A DNA stretch of 64,000 nt from Streptomyces sp. DH24 (lineage in GTDB: Bacteria > Actinomycetota > Actinomycetes > Streptomycetales > Streptomycetaceae), in contig NZ_JARVKW010000001.1 in the NCBI RefSeq assembly GCF_029813775.1, forward strand, positions 64,501-128,500, given 5' to 3'. This document shows, piece by piece, positions 17,513-26,603 of the stretch. Below the pieces are notes generated by a model. That model saw only the letters and a list, made by a program, of their open reading frames with translations. It was not told the origin of the DNA and made no database searches. The first letter of the stretch is position 1; each line of letters starts with the position of its first letter. The position numbers and the translations under genes are program-made.

Positions 17513-18064
17513 ATGACTGCCGCACAAGCAGACCTGCACACCTCTCGCCCGGAAATCCCGGACGGGCTGCGAATCGACCGCCCGTTGGTTTCGGACGGTG
17601 CGGAGCTCTGGCGTATCGCCAAGGACTCCGGGAAGCTCGACCTGAACTCCTCCTACAGCTACCTGCTGTGGTGCCGTGACTTCGCCGGGACCTCAGTGGT
17701 GGCGCGGGCGGCCGACGGACGCCCCGTCGGATTCGTGACCGGGTACCTGCGGCCGGAGAGTCCGCGGACACTGCTCGTGTGGCAGGTGGCCGTCGACTCC
17801 GCCTACCGCGGGCACGGGCTGGCCGCGCGGCTGCTCGACGCGCTGACGCGGCGCGTCGCCGCCGAGCACGGGCTGACCGCCGTCGAGACCACGATCACCC
17901 CGGGCAACACCGCGTCCGAGCGGCTGTTCCAGTCGTTCGCCGACCGGCACGGCGCTCGTGTCGAGCGCGAGGTGCTCTTCGAGACGGACCACTTCCCCGA
18001 CGGTCCGCACGACCCCGAAGTCCTCTACCGCATCGGTCCACTCTCTCCGGTCCACTCCGCCTGA
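17513..18064 (+). CDS. ectA: L-2,4-diaminobutyrate acetyltransferase EctA
   Basis: 183 aa GNAT enzyme. DGLRIDRPLVSDGAELWRI opens the domain; LVWQVAVDSAYRGHGLAARLL is the acetyl-CoA-binding motif and VETTITPGNTASERLFQSFA the family-specific segment. It acetylates L-2,4-diaminobutyrate, the second step of ectoine synthesis. The ATG directly follows the palindrome and lacks a Shine-Dalgarno sequence, so translation may be leaderless. ectB follows 36 bases downstream. Confidence 0.95.
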   Translation: MTAAQADLHTSRPEIPDGLRIDRPLVSDGAELWRIAKDSGKLDLNSSYSYLLWCRDFAGTSVVARAADGRPVGFVTGYLRPESPRTLLVWQVAVDSAYRGHGLAARLLDALTRRVAAEHGLTAVETTITPGNTASERLFQSFADRHGARVEREVLFETDHFPDGPHDPEVLYRIGPLSPVHSA

Positions 18065-18100
18065 CCCCCCACGCATCCACGCATCGAGGAGCGATTCGCC

Positions 18101-19372
18101 GTGACCATCACCCAGCCCGACCTCAGTGTCTTCGAGACCCTGGAGTCCGAGGTGCGCAGCTACTGCCGCGGCTGGCCCACCGTCTTCGACCGCGCGCTCG
18201 GCAGCCGCATGTACGACGAGGACGGCCACGAGTACCTGGACTTCTTCGCGGGCGCCGGCTCACTGAACTACGGCCACAACAACCCCGTGCTGAAACGCGC
18301 GCTGATCGACTACCTGGAGCGCGACGGCGTCACCCACGGGCTCGACATGTCGACGACCGCCAAGCGCCGCTTCCTTGAGACCTTCCAGAACCTGGTGCTC
18401 CGGCCGCGTGACCTGCCGTACAAGGTCATGTTCCCGGGCCCGACGGGCACCAACGCCGTGGAGTCCGCGCTGAAGCTGGCCCGGAAGGTGAAGGGCCGCG
18501 AGGCGATCGTGTCGTTCACCAACGCCTTCCACGGCATGTCGCTGGGCTCGCTCGCCGTGACCGGCAACGCCTTCAAGCGGGCCGGCGCGGGCATCCCGCT
18601 GGTGCACGGCACGCCGATGCCGTTCGACAACTACTTCGACGGCCAGGTCCCGGACTTCCTGTGGTTCGAGCGCCTCCTGGAGGACCAGGGCTCCGGCCTG
18701 AACAAGCCGGCCGCCGTGATCGTCGAGACCGTGCAGGGCGAGGGCGGCATCAACGTGGCCCGCGCCGAGTGGCTGCGCGCCCTGGCCGAGCTGTGCGAGC
18801 GGCAGGACATGCTGCTGATCGTCGACGACATCCAGATGGGCTGCGGCCGGACCGGCGCCTTCTTCTCCTTCGAGGAGGCGGGCATCACGCCGGACATCGT
18901 CACCGTGTCCAAGTCGATCAGCGGCTACGGCCTGCCCATGTCGCTGTGCCTGTTCAAGCCCGAGCTGGACGTCTGGGAGCCGGGCGAGCACAACGGCACC
19001 TTCCGCGGCAACAACCCCGCCTTCGTCACGGCGACCGCCGCGCTGGAGGCGTACTGGGCCGACGGGTCGGCGATGGAGAAGCAGACCCGCGCCCGTGGTG
19101 AGCAGGTCGAGCAGCACATGATCGCCATCACCGAGGAGAACCTCGCCGACGTGAAGGAGTACCGGGGCCGCGGCCTGGTGTGGGGCATGGAGTTCCACGA
19201 CAAGGACCGCGCGAACAAGATCGCCAAGCGCGCCTTCGAGCTCGGGCTCCTCATCGAGACGTCCGGGCCGGAGAGCGAGGTCGTCAAACTGCTCCCCGCC
19301 CTCACCGTCAGCCCGGACGAGCTGGACGAGGGCCTCAAGACCCTCGCCCGTGCGGTGCGCGAGACCGCCTGA
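18101..19372 (+). CDS. ectB: L-2,4-diaminobutyrate transaminase EctB
   Basis: 423 aa class III aminotransferase. GTG start with GAGGAG about 10 bases upstream. FPGPTGTNAVESALKLARK, FHGMSLGSLA, VDDIQMGCGRTG and the PLP lysine in TVSKSISGYGLP are intact; length is standard for EctB. It converts aspartate-semialdehyde to L-2,4-diaminobutyrate with glutamate as amino donor, the first committed step of the pathway. Confidence 0.97.
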   Translation: MTITQPDLSVFETLESEVRSYCRGWPTVFDRALGSRMYDEDGHEYLDFFAGAGSLNYGHNNPVLKRALIDYLERDGVTHGLDMSTTAKRRFLETFQNLVLRPRDLPYKVMFPGPTGTNAVESALKLARKVKGREAIVSFTNAFHGMSLGSLAVTGNAFKRAGAGIPLVHGTPMPFDNYFDGQVPDFLWFERLLEDQGSGLNKPAAVIVETVQGEGGINVARAEWLRALAELCERQDMLLIVDDIQMGCGRTGAFFSFEEAGITPDIVTVSKSISGYGLPMSLCLFKPELDVWEPGEHNGTFRGNNPAFVTATAALEAYWADGSAMEKQTRARGEQVEQHMIAITEENLADVKEYRGRGLVWGMEFHDKDRANKIAKRAFELGLLIETSGPESEVVKLLPALTVSPDELDEGLKTLARAVRETA

Positions 19373-19443
19373 GCCCTGGGCGCGGGCCGGCCGCACGCAC
19401 CGTACGCATCTGAAACACCCCATCTAGGAGGCATCGCAACACC

Positions 19444-19842
19444 GTGATTGTCCGCTCTTTCAAGGACGTCGAAGGCACCGACCGGCACGTGAAGTCAGCG
19501 TCCGGGACGTGGGAGAGCAAGCGCATCGTCCTCGCCAAGGAGAAAGTGGGCTTCTCCCTGCACGAGACGATCCTGTACGCGGGTACGGAGACGTCGATGT
19601 GGTACGCGAACCACATCGAGGCCGTCGTCTGCGTCGAGGGCGAGGCCGAGCTGACCGACCACGAGACCGGGAAGACCCACACGATCACGCCCGGCACCAT
19701 GTACCTGCTGGACGGGCACGAGCGGCACACGCTGAAGGTGAAGGAGGACTTCCGATGCATCTGCGTGTTCAACCCGCCCGTGACCGGCCGTGAGGACCAC
19801 GACGAGAACGGGGTGTACCCGCTGCTCACCGAGGAGGTGTGA
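19444..19842 (+). CDS. ectC: L-ectoine synthase EctC
   Basis: 132 aa cupin. GTG start with TAGGAGG upstream. [36 protein letters not shown] and [16 protein letters not shown] carry the conserved metal and substrate residues. It cyclises N-gamma-acetyl-diaminobutyrate to ectoine. It sits 71 bases after ectB and 6 bases before ectD. Confidence 0.97.
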   Translation: MIVRSFKDVEGTDRHVKSASGTWESKRIVLAKEKVGFSLHETILYAGTETSMWYANHIEAVVCVEGEAELTDHETGKTHTITPGTMYLLDGHERHTLKVKEDFRCICVFNPPVTGREDHDENGVYPLLTEEV

Positions 19843-19848
19843 TTCATC

Positions 19849-20739
19849 GTGACCACGACCGTCACCGATCTCTATCCCAGCCGAGGCGCCACCGAGGTGG
19901 CCGTCCCGCGCCAGGACCCGGTGGTCTGGGGCGCGCCCGACACGCCGGGGCCGTTCGCGGCCGCCGACCTCCAGGGGTTCGAGCGCGACGGCTTCGTCGC
20001 CGTCGACCAGCTCATCACAGACGACGAGGTGGCCGTATACCGGCAGGAGCTGGAGCGGCTCGTCACCGACCCGGAGATCCGCGCCGACGAACGCTCCATC
20101 GTGGAGCCGAAGTCGAAGGAGATCCGGTCCGTCTTCGAGGTCCACCGGATCAGCGAGGTGTTCGCGCAACTGGTCCGCGACGAGCGGGTCGTCGGACGGG
20201 CGCGGCAGATCCTCGGCTCGGACGTGTACGTCCACCAGTCGCGGATCAACGTCAAGCCGGGCTTCGGTGCCAGCGGGTTCTACTGGCACTCGGACTTCGA
20301 GACGTGGCACGCCGAGGACGGCCTGCCGCGGATGCGCACGGTGTCCGTCTCGATCGCGCTGACCGAGAACTACGACACCAACGGCGGGCTCATGATCATG
20401 CCGGGGTCGCACAGGACGTTCCTCGGCTGCGCGGGGGCCACGCCGAAGGACAACTACAAGAAGTCGCTGCAGATGCAGGACGCGGGCACGCCGTCCGACG
20501 AGGCGCTCACGAAGATGGCGTCGGAGTACGGCATCAAGCTGTTCACCGGCAGGGCCGGCTCGGCGACCTGGTTCGACTGCAACTGCATGCACGGCTCCGG
20601 GGACAACATCACGCCGTTCCCGCGCAGCAACGTGTTCATCGTGTTCAACAGCGTGGAGAACGAGGCCGTGGAGCCGTTCGCGGCACCGGTGCGCCGCCCC
20701 GAGTTCATCGGGGCTCGGGACTTCACGCCGGTGCGGTGA
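19849..20739 (+). CDS. ectD: Ectoine 5-hydroxylase EctD
   Basis: 296 aa Fe(II)/2-oxoglutarate dioxygenase. The conserved EctD stretch FYWHSDFETWHAEDGLPRMR supplies the H and D iron ligands, with the distal H in CMHGSGDN; the 2-oxoglutarate arginine is expected in PFPRSN. It hydroxylates ectoine to 5-hydroxyectoine. GTG start. The last ten codons and the stop are part of a 77 bp unit repeated downstream. Confidence 0.96.
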   Translation: MTTTVTDLYPSRGATEVAVPRQDPVVWGAPDTPGPFAAADLQGFERDGFVAVDQLITDDEVAVYRQELERLVTDPEIRADERSIVEPKSKEIRSVFEVHRISEVFAQLVRDERVVGRARQILGSDVYVHQSRINVKPGFGASGFYWHSDFETWHAEDGLPRMRTVSVSIALTENYDTNGGLMIMPGSHRTFLGCAGATPKDNYKKSLQMQDAGTPSDEALTKMASEYGIKLFTGRAGSATWFDCNCMHGSGDNITPFPRSNVFIVFNSVENEAVEPFAAPVRRPEFIGARDFTPVR

Positions 20740-20897
20740 GTCCCTGCCGGGGGTCCGGGGGTCGCCCCCCGGGTCAACACAGCATCGGGGCTCGGGACTT
20801 CACGCCGGTGCGGTGAGTCCCTGCCGGGGGTCCGGGGGTCGCCCCCCGGGTCAACACAGCATCGGGGCTCGGGACTTCACGCCGGTGCGGTGAGTCC
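20707..20897 (+). repeat. 77-bp tandem repeat spanning the ectD 3' end, 2.5 copies
   Basis: Unit 1 is 20707-20783, unit 2 is 20784-20860 (identical as read), and a third partial copy starts at 20861 and diverges after about 37 bases (TCCCTGCC against TCCATGAC). Each full unit holds the last codons of ectD, its TGA and a CCGGGGG-TCGC-CCCCCGG hairpin. The identity of the copies points to a recent duplication by slippage or unequal exchange. Confidence 0.9.
20755..20772 (+). terminator. Hairpin after ectD, first copy
   Basis: CCGGGGG (20755-20761), TCGC loop, CCCCCGG (20766-20772): a perfect 7 bp stem starting 16 bases after the ectD stop. An identical hairpin lies at 20832-20849 in the second repeat unit. 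No T-run follows, as is common for Streptomyces terminators. Confidence 0.6.
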
Positions 20898-20950
20898 ATG
20901 ACGGTCACCCCGGTGCGGTGGTTCCGCGTTCCGCGTTCCGCGTGTTCGTC

Positions 20951-20988
20951 GGGCGGGCCGTGTCACCCTCGGGTGGCGCGGCCCGCCC
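20951..20988. terminator. Bidirectional terminator between ectD and the converging aminotransferase gene
   Basis: GGGCGGGCCG (20951-20960) pairs perfectly with CGGCCCGCCC (20979-20988). The interior TCACCC/GGGTGG can extend the stem. It lies between two converging genes and probably serves both. Just before it, GTTCCGC is repeated three times (20921-20941). Confidence 0.7.
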
Positions 20989-21009
20989 GTGTGTCCGGGC
21001 CGGGTTCGC

Positions 21010-22059
21010 TCAGCCGGACAGCACGTCCAGCAGGCGGTCCACGTCGGCCGGGGTGTTGTAGAGGTGGAACGCGGCGCGCAGGTTGCCCGCGCGGTCGGAG
21101 ACCTCGACGCCGGCGCGGCTCAACTCGTCCTGGCGGTGGCCGAGTCCGGGCACCGAGACGATGGGCGAGCCCGGCGCGGGCACCGGTTCGTGGCCCAGCC
21201 GTCCGAGCCCCGCGCGGAAGCGGTCGGCGAGCGCGAGGTCGTGGGCCCTGATCGTGTCCGCGCCCAGTTCCTCGACGATGTCCAGGGAGTGGCGGGCGCC
21301 GGCGTAGGAGAAGAGGGCGGGGCTCTCGTCGAACCGCCGTGCGGAGTGGGCGAGTTCCTCGATGGGGCCGTAGCAGGAGTCCCAGGGGCGTTCCCCGGCC
21401 ACCCATCCGGCGAACAGCGGGGGCAGCGTGCCGGGGTCCTCCGGCGTGACGAGGAAGGTGACGCCGCGCGGGCAGAGCAGCCACTTGAAGGCGACGGCGG
21501 TGGTGTAGTCGTGGGCGTCGGCGTCGAGGTCCAGCCAGCCGGCGGCCTGCGAGGCGTCCACGTAGGTGCGCGCCCCGTGCTCGCGTGCCGCCGCGCGGAT
21601 CGCGGGCAGGTCGGCGATCCGGCCGTCCGCGGACTGGGCGGCGCTGACGGCGACCAGGGCGGTGCCGGGCCGCACCGACTCGGCGAGGCTCTCCAGCGGC
21701 ACGATCCGCACCTTGAGGTCGCCGCGCGCGTGGAAGGGATTCACCGTGGAGCTGAAGTCGCCGTCCGCGGTGAGGACTTCGGCGCCCTCGGGCAGGGACG
21801 CGGCGATCAGTCCGCTGTAGACGGCGACGGAGGCACCGGCCGCGACCCGGCTCGCGGGCACCCCGGTCAGCCGGGCGAAGGAGGCGCGGGCCGCCTCGAC
21901 GTCGGCGAACATGTCGGTCGGCCGCCCGGCCGCCGCGGCCTGGGCGGCCGTGTGCAGGGCGGTCACGGTGCGGGCGGGCAGCAGTCCAGTGCTGGCGGTG
22001 TTCAGGTAGGTGTTCTTCGGCGCGAACTCGGCACGGACCAGGCTCTCGAAGGTCTCCAT
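21010..22059 (-). CDS. Class V aminotransferase/cysteine desulfurase-like protein
   Basis: 349 aa. YLNTASTGLLPARTV, AAQSADGRIADL, YVDASQAAGWLDLD and the PLP lysine in TAVAFKWLLCPRG follow the class V fold. The ATG at 22059 has a G-rich ribosome-binding stretch (GTGGGGGGC) immediately before it. The substrate is not evident. It is a single gene converging on the ectoine operon. Confidence 0.82.
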   Translation of the reverse strand: METFESLVRAEFAPKNTYLNTASTGLLPARTVTALHTAAQAAAAGRPTDMFADVEAARASFARLTGVPASRVAAGASVAVYSGLIAASLPEGAEVLTADGDFSSTVNPFHARGDLKVRIVPLESLAESVRPGTALVAVSAAQSADGRIADLPAIRAAAREHGARTYVDASQAAGWLDLDADAHDYTTAVAFKWLLCPRGVTFLVTPEDPGTLPPLFAGWVAGERPWDSCYGPIEELAHSARRFDESPALFSYAGARHSLDIVEELGADTIRAHDLALADRFRAGLGRLGHEPVPAPGSPIVSVPGLGHRQDELSRAGVEVSDRAGNLRAAFHLYNTPADVDRLLDVLSG

Positions 22060-22163
22060 GCCCCCCACTGTGAGGCCGGGCCGGTCCTCAGTCCATCGCG
22101 TATTTCTTGACGGATGCGCGAAGCAGCGCTTATGGATGGCGCCCGACCTGCGCGGTCGCGGGA

Positions 22164-22877
22164 TCAGGCACCCGGCACGGCGCACCCGTCGGGACCGCAC
22201 GCGTCCGCGCCGCCGTCGGCCACCGGGGTCAGCGGCGACCGTTCGCTCCAGGCCCGGACCAGCGCCTGCGTGAAGACCTCGGCGGGCTGGGCGCCGGAGA
22301 CGCCGTAGGTGCGGTCGAGGACGAAGAACGGCACACCGGTCGCGCCGAGCTCCGCGGCCTCGCGCTCGTCGGCGCGCACGGCGTCGGCGTAGGCGGCCGG
22401 GTCGCCGAGCACCTCGCGGGCGGCGTCGGCGTCGAGGCCCGCGGCGGCGGCCAGTTCCACGAGCCGCTCGTCGTCGGCGAAGACGGACCGCTCCTCGGCG
22501 AAGTTCGCCCGGTACAGCGCGTCGAGCAGGGCCTCCTGGCGGCCCCGCTCCTTGGCGAAGTGCAGCAGGCGGTGCATGTCGAAGGTGTTGCCGTGGTCGC
22601 GGTCGCGGGTGCGGTACTCAAGTCCCTCGGCGGCGGCCTGCCGCCCGAGGTTGTCCTCGCCGGCCCGCGCCTGCGCCTCGGTCATGCCGTACTTGCGGCT
22701 GAGCATGGTCAGCACGGGCTGCACGTCGTCCTTGGCGCGTCCCGGGTCGAGCTCGAAGGAGCGGTGCACGACCTCGACGTCGTCCCGGTACTCGAAGGCG
22801 GCGAGGGCCTTGTCGAAGCGGGCCTTGCCCACGTAGCACCAGGGGCAGGCGATGTCGCTCCAGATCTCGACGCGCAT
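22164..22877 (-). CDS. DsbA-family oxidoreductase, FrnE type
   Basis: 237 aa thioredoxin-fold protein. The active-site CPWC is in EIWSDIACPWCYVGKARFD, and ATGVPFFVLDRTYGVSGAQP carries the cis-proline loop. A helical insertion between them (DHGNTFDMHRLLHFAKERG) is typical of FrnE/HCCA-isomerase-like members. There is no signal peptide, so it should act in the cytoplasm. The C terminus ends in ACGPDGCAV, an extra cysteine pair that could bind metal. Confidence 0.88.
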   Translation of the reverse strand: MRVEIWSDIACPWCYVGKARFDKALAAFEYRDDVEVVHRSFELDPGRAKDDVQPVLTMLSRKYGMTEAQARAGEDNLGRQAAAEGLEYRTRDRDHGNTFDMHRLLHFAKERGRQEALLDALYRANFAEERSVFADDERLVELAAAAGLDADAAREVLGDPAAYADAVRADEREAAELGATGVPFFVLDRTYGVSGAQPAEVFTQALVRAWSERSPLTPVADGGADACGPDGCAVPGA

Positions 22878-22953
22878 GATGTCCGCTCTCACTTCCGGGC
22901 GTACGGGGACGGAGGCTCCCCCGCCCGGTAGGTGAACGTTCAAACGTCCGGGC

Positions 22954-23457
22954 TCATTCCCCGCCGACCGCGAAGCGCAGGGCGAGGTGGTGGTCGTCCG
23001 GCGCGGGCGGGGTGTGCGGGTCGGGGACCCAGCCGCGGCGGGCGTAGAAGGCGCGGGCGCGCAGGTTGCCGACGTGGACGTCGAGCACGGCGGCCGTGCG
23101 CCGGTCGGCCCGCCACTCCTCCACGCAGGCGGCGTGCAGGGCGCTGCCGATGCCGGTGCCCCAGTGGGCGGGTTCGACGTGGAACTGGAACAGCTTGATC
23201 GTTTCCGCGGGTGCGCCGCGCGGGGTGCGGTACGAGGCGACGGCCACGATCCGGCCCTCGCTCACGGCGCACAGCACCTGGCCGTCCGGCCGTTCGACGG
23301 CGCCGCGCCAGGCGGCCGTCCAGTCGGTCCCGTCGTCCGGCGGCCCGCCCGGGTAGTACGTCGCCCGGGCCCGCGCGTGCAGGGCGGCGACGGTCCCGGC
23401 CTCGGCGGGCAGCACGGTACGGATGATCCGCCGCCCGGTCCCACGGTCACTGATCAT
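22954..23457 (-). CDS. GNAT-family N-acetyltransferase
   Basis: 167 aa. The acetyl-CoA motif reads FQFHVEPAHWGTGIGSALHAACVEEW, followed by LDVHVGNLRARAFYARRGW. Substrate unknown. The ATG at 23457 has no visible Shine-Dalgarno sequence, so the true start might be downstream. The gene lies alone, 76 bases upstream of the DsbA-like gene on the same strand. Confidence 0.8.
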   Translation of the reverse strand: MISDRGTGRRIIRTVLPAEAGTVAALHARARATYYPGGPPDDGTDWTAAWRGAVERPDGQVLCAVSEGRIVAVASYRTPRGAPAETIKLFQFHVEPAHWGTGIGSALHAACVEEWRADRRTAAVLDVHVGNLRARAFYARRGWVPDPHTPPAPDDHHLALRFAVGGE

Positions 23458-23541
23458 GAGAAGGAGGACGGGACCTCCGCCGGTCCGGTTCCGCTCGCGC
23501 GGCCGGCCGGCGTCGGAGGTCTCGTCCGTCCGCCGTCGCGC

Positions 23542-25071
23542 TCAGCGCTCCAGGCGGCCGTTGAACCTGCGCGGCAGGCCCAGGGGGTTGTCGTCGCGCA
23601 GCTCCGGCGGCAGCAGCGCCTCGGGGGTTTTCTGGTACGCCACCGGCCGCAGCCAGCGCTCGATCGCCGTGCCGCCGACCGACGTGGACGTCGACGTCGT
23701 CGCCGGGTACGGGCCGCCGTGGTGCTGGGCGGGGGCGACCGCGACGCCCGTGGGCCAGCCGTTGACCAGGACGCGGCCCGCGAGCGGGGTCAGCTCCGCG
23801 AGGATCTCCGTGCCGCGGCCCTGTCCGGCCGTCTCCTCCTCGGAGAGGTGGACGGTCGCCGTGAGGTTGCCGGGCAGGCGGGACAGCACGGCCCGCACCT
23901 CGGACTCGTCGTCGTAGCGGGCGACGACGGTGACCGGGCCGAAGCACTCCTCCAGCAGCAGGTCGTGCTCGCCCTCGGTGGCCAGCCGGCTCGCCGGGAC
24001 GGTCAGGAAGCCCGCGCTGACGGTGTGCTCGCCGCCCGCGCCCGGCGTCACCGGGGAGTCCACGTCCGGCAGCTGGGCGCGCTCGGCGACGCCGGCCACG
24101 AAGTTGTCGCGCATGCGGTGGTCGAGGAGGACACCCGCGTCGGTGTCGCTGACGGCCTCCGTCAGGGACTTCACGAGGCGGTCGCCCGACGCGCCGGACG
24201 GGGCGAGCACCAGGCCCGGCTTCACGCAGAACTGGCCGACGCCCAGCGTCATCGAGCCGGCCAGCCCCGCGCCGATCGCCTCGGCGCGCTCACCCGCGGC
24301 GGCCTCGGTGATCACGACGGGGTTCAGGGAGCCGAGCTCGCCGTGGAAGGGGATCGGGACGGGGCGGGCGGCCGCCGCGTCGAACAGGGCGCGACCGCCG
24401 CGCACCGAACCGGTGAAGCCGGCCGCGGCGACCAGCGGGTGCTTGATCAGCTCGATGCCGGCCTCGAAGCCGTGCACCAGAGCGAGCACGCCCTCGGGGA
24501 CGTCGTGCCGGGCGGCGGCGCGGCGCAGCACCTTGGCGACCAGCTCGGACAGGGCCGGGTGGTCGGGGTGTGCCTTGACGACGACCGGGCAGCCCGCGGC
24601 GAGGGCGCTCGCGGTGTCGCCGCCGGCGACGGAGAAGGCGAAGGGGAAGTTCGACGCCGAGTAGACGGCGACCACGCCGAGCGGCACCTTGTAGCGGCGC
24701 AGGTCCGGGACCGGCGGGGTGGCGGTGTCGTCGGGGTGGTTGATGACGACGTCGAGGAAGGCGCCCTCGTCCACGATGTCGGCGAAGGCCCGCAGCTGGT
24801 AGCAGGTGCGGGCGAGTTCGCCGGTGAGCCGGACCGGGCCGAGCGCGGTCTCGGCGTCGGCGGTCTCCACGAGACCGTCCTTGGCCGCCTCCAGCTCGTC
24901 GGCGGCGGAGCGCAGGAACGCCGCGCGCACCGCGCGGTCGGCGAGGGCGCCCCGCGCGGCGTGCGCGGCGCGAACGGCGGCGTCCACCTCCTGGGCTGTG
25001 GCCTCCACCGCAACCTGTTCACGCTGCTTCCCGGTTCGGGGGTCGACACTCCAGACTGGTGCTGCTGCCAC
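23542..25071 (-). CDS. NADP-dependent aldehyde dehydrogenase, 2,5-dioxopentanoate (alpha-ketoglutarate semialdehyde) type
   Basis: 509 aa. The GTG at 25071 is chosen because GGAGGG sits 7 bases upstream; an earlier in-frame start would cross the regulatory gap. YSASNFPFAFSVAGGDTASALAAG, the glutamate segment GELGSLNPV and the catalytic cysteine in GQFCVKPG match the subfamily that oxidises 2,5-dioxopentanoate to 2-oxoglutarate. That is the last step of oxidative uronate and pentose routes, whose upper enzymes occur at 52-61 kb. The divergent IclR gene is its probable regulator. Confidence 0.85.
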   Translation of the reverse strand: MAAAPVWSVDPRTGKQREQVAVEATAQEVDAAVRAAHAARGALADRAVRAAFLRSAADELEAAKDGLVETADAETALGPVRLTGELARTCYQLRAFADIVDEGAFLDVVINHPDDTATPPVPDLRRYKVPLGVVAVYSASNFPFAFSVAGGDTASALAAGCPVVVKAHPDHPALSELVAKVLRRAAARHDVPEGVLALVHGFEAGIELIKHPLVAAAGFTGSVRGGRALFDAAAARPVPIPFHGELGSLNPVVITEAAAGERAEAIGAGLAGSMTLGVGQFCVKPGLVLAPSGASGDRLVKSLTEAVSDTDAGVLLDHRMRDNFVAGVAERAQLPDVDSPVTPGAGGEHTVSAGFLTVPASRLATEGEHDLLLEECFGPVTVVARYDDESEVRAVLSRLPGNLTATVHLSEEETAGQGRGTEILAELTPLAGRVLVNGWPTGVAVAPAQHHGGPYPATTSTSTSVGGTAIERWLRPVAYQKTPEALLPPELRDDNPLGLPRRFNGRLER

Positions 25072-25132
25072 CGCGGATCCCTCCACATTGATTGCCGCAT
25101 GCAATGCCGCAGTTATGTACGATCCACCAGGC

Positions 25133-25152
25133 GCGTTCGATATACTGAACGC
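25133..25152. promoter_or_regulatory. Inverted repeat between the dehydrogenase and IclR genes
   Basis: GCGTTC-GATATACT-GAACGC: 6 bp arms around an 8 bp AT-rich centre, midway between the divergent starts (25071 and 25223). Size and position suit an IclR-type operator controlling both genes. A further GTTC half-site lies at 25173-25176. Confidence 0.6.
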
Positions 25153-25222
25153 TGTCTCTGATGATGAATGCTGTTCGGAGACTATAACTCCAGGTGCTCG
25201 TCGAACGAAGGGGTCAACGGCG

Positions 25223-25996
25223 ATGTCGGCAGGCGAGGCGGGCGGCGGGGCGCAGGTCAAGTCCGCGGTGCGGACGGTGGAACTGCTCGAGTACTTCGCG
25301 GGCCGACCCGGAATGCACTCCCTGGCGGCGGTCCAGGAGGCCGTCGGCTATCCCAAGTCCAGCCTCTACATGCTGCTGCGCACCCTCGTGGAACTGGGCT
25401 GGGTGGAGACCGACGCGACGGGCACGCGGTACGGCATCGGCGTACGGGCCCTGCTGGTCGGCACCTCGTACATCGACGGCGACGAGGTGGTCGCGGCGGC
25501 CCGGCCGACGCTGGACCGGCTCTCGGACGACACCACGGAGACCATCCACCTGGCCCGCCTCGACGGCACGAACGTCGTCTACCTGGCCACCCGGCAGTCG
25601 CAGCACTACCTGCGTCCCTTCACGCGCGTGGGCCGCCGGCTGCCCGCCCACTCCACCTCGCTGGGCAAGGCGATCCTGGCCACGTACGCGGACGAACAGG
25701 TCCGCAAGATGCTCCCGGAGACGCTGCCCGCGCTCACCGAGAACACCATCACCGACCGCGAGAGGCTCATCGAGGAGCTGCACCAGGTGCGGGAGCAGGG
25801 CTTCGCCGTGGACCGCGAGGAGAACACCCTCGGGCTGCGCTGCTTCGGCGTCGCGATCCCCTACCGCACGCCGGCCCGCGACGCGATCAGCTGCTCGGTG
25901 CCGGTGGCGCGGCTGACGCCCGCGCACGAGCAGATGGTCAAGGACGCGCTGTTCGACGCGCGCGACCGCCTCACCCTCGCCACCCGGAGGCTCTGA
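25223..25996 (+). CDS. IclR-family transcriptional regulator
   Basis: 257 aa. The N-terminal winged helix reads SAVRTVELLEYFAGRPGMHSLAAVQEAVGYPKSSLYMLLRTLVELGWVE. The C-terminal ligand domain has HLARLDGTNVVYLATR, RRLPAHSTSLGKAILA and GFAVDREENTLGLRCFGVAI. It probably senses a sugar acid and controls the divergent dehydrogenase gene. A GNAT gene follows three bases after its stop. Confidence 0.9.
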   Translation: MSAGEAGGGAQVKSAVRTVELLEYFAGRPGMHSLAAVQEAVGYPKSSLYMLLRTLVELGWVETDATGTRYGIGVRALLVGTSYIDGDEVVAAARPTLDRLSDDTTETIHLARLDGTNVVYLATRQSQHYLRPFTRVGRRLPAHSTSLGKAILATYADEQVRKMLPETLPALTENTITDRERLIEELHQVREQGFAVDREENTLGLRCFGVAIPYRTPARDAISCSVPVARLTPAHEQMVKDALFDARDRLTLATRRL

Positions 25997-25999
25997 CCC

Positions 26000-26473
26000 G
26001 TGGACATCGCCCTCCGTGCCGTGCACGACAGCGATCTGCCCGTGTTCTACCGGCAGCTGAACGACCCCGAGTCGCTGCGCATGGCGGCGTTCACCCCCGA
26101 GGACCCCGCCGACCGGGACGCCTTCGAGGCCCACTGGAAGCGGCTGCGCGCCTCGGCCGACGTCCTGCCCCGGACCGTGCTGCTGGACGGGGACGTGGTG
26201 GGCCACGCCGCGGTGTACGGGCCGCCCGGCGAGCGCGAGGTCACCTACTGGGTGGACCGCGCCTACTGGGGGCGCGGCATCGCGACGGGGGCGCTGCTGG
26301 CGCTGCTGGCCGAGGTGCCGGAGCGCCCGCTGTACGCGCGTGCGGCGGCGGACAACGCGGGGTCGCTGCGCGTGCTGGAGAAGTGCGGTTTCCGCCGGTC
26401 CGCGCGGGCGACCGGGTACGCGCCCGCGCGGGGCGCCGAGATCGACGAGGTCGTCCTGCGGCTGGAGGACTGA
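26000..26473 (+). CDS. GNAT-family N-acetyltransferase
   Basis: 157 aa, GTG start 4 bases after the regulator stop. The fold is that of GNATs modifying small molecules or proteins: LRAVHDSDLPVFYRQLNDPES, VTYWVDRAYWGRGIATGALLALL and NAGSLRVLEKCGFRRSARATGY. Substrate unknown. It is probably co-transcribed with the IclR regulator. Confidence 0.82.
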   Translation: MDIALRAVHDSDLPVFYRQLNDPESLRMAAFTPEDPADRDAFEAHWKRLRASADVLPRTVLLDGDVVGHAAVYGPPGEREVTYWVDRAYWGRGIATGALLALLAEVPERPLYARAAADNAGSLRVLEKCGFRRSARATGYAPARGAEIDEVVLRLED

Positions 26474-26603
26474 CCGGCCCGCCGCGAGTTCCCGGGGACG
26501 ACGCGAGTCACCGGGGACGACGAGGGCACCTCCCCCGTGCGGCGGAGGCGGATCGTCGGTGTGCAGGACGTGTCCGGGGCGGGCCGCGCGGGAGTCTGGA
26601 CGC

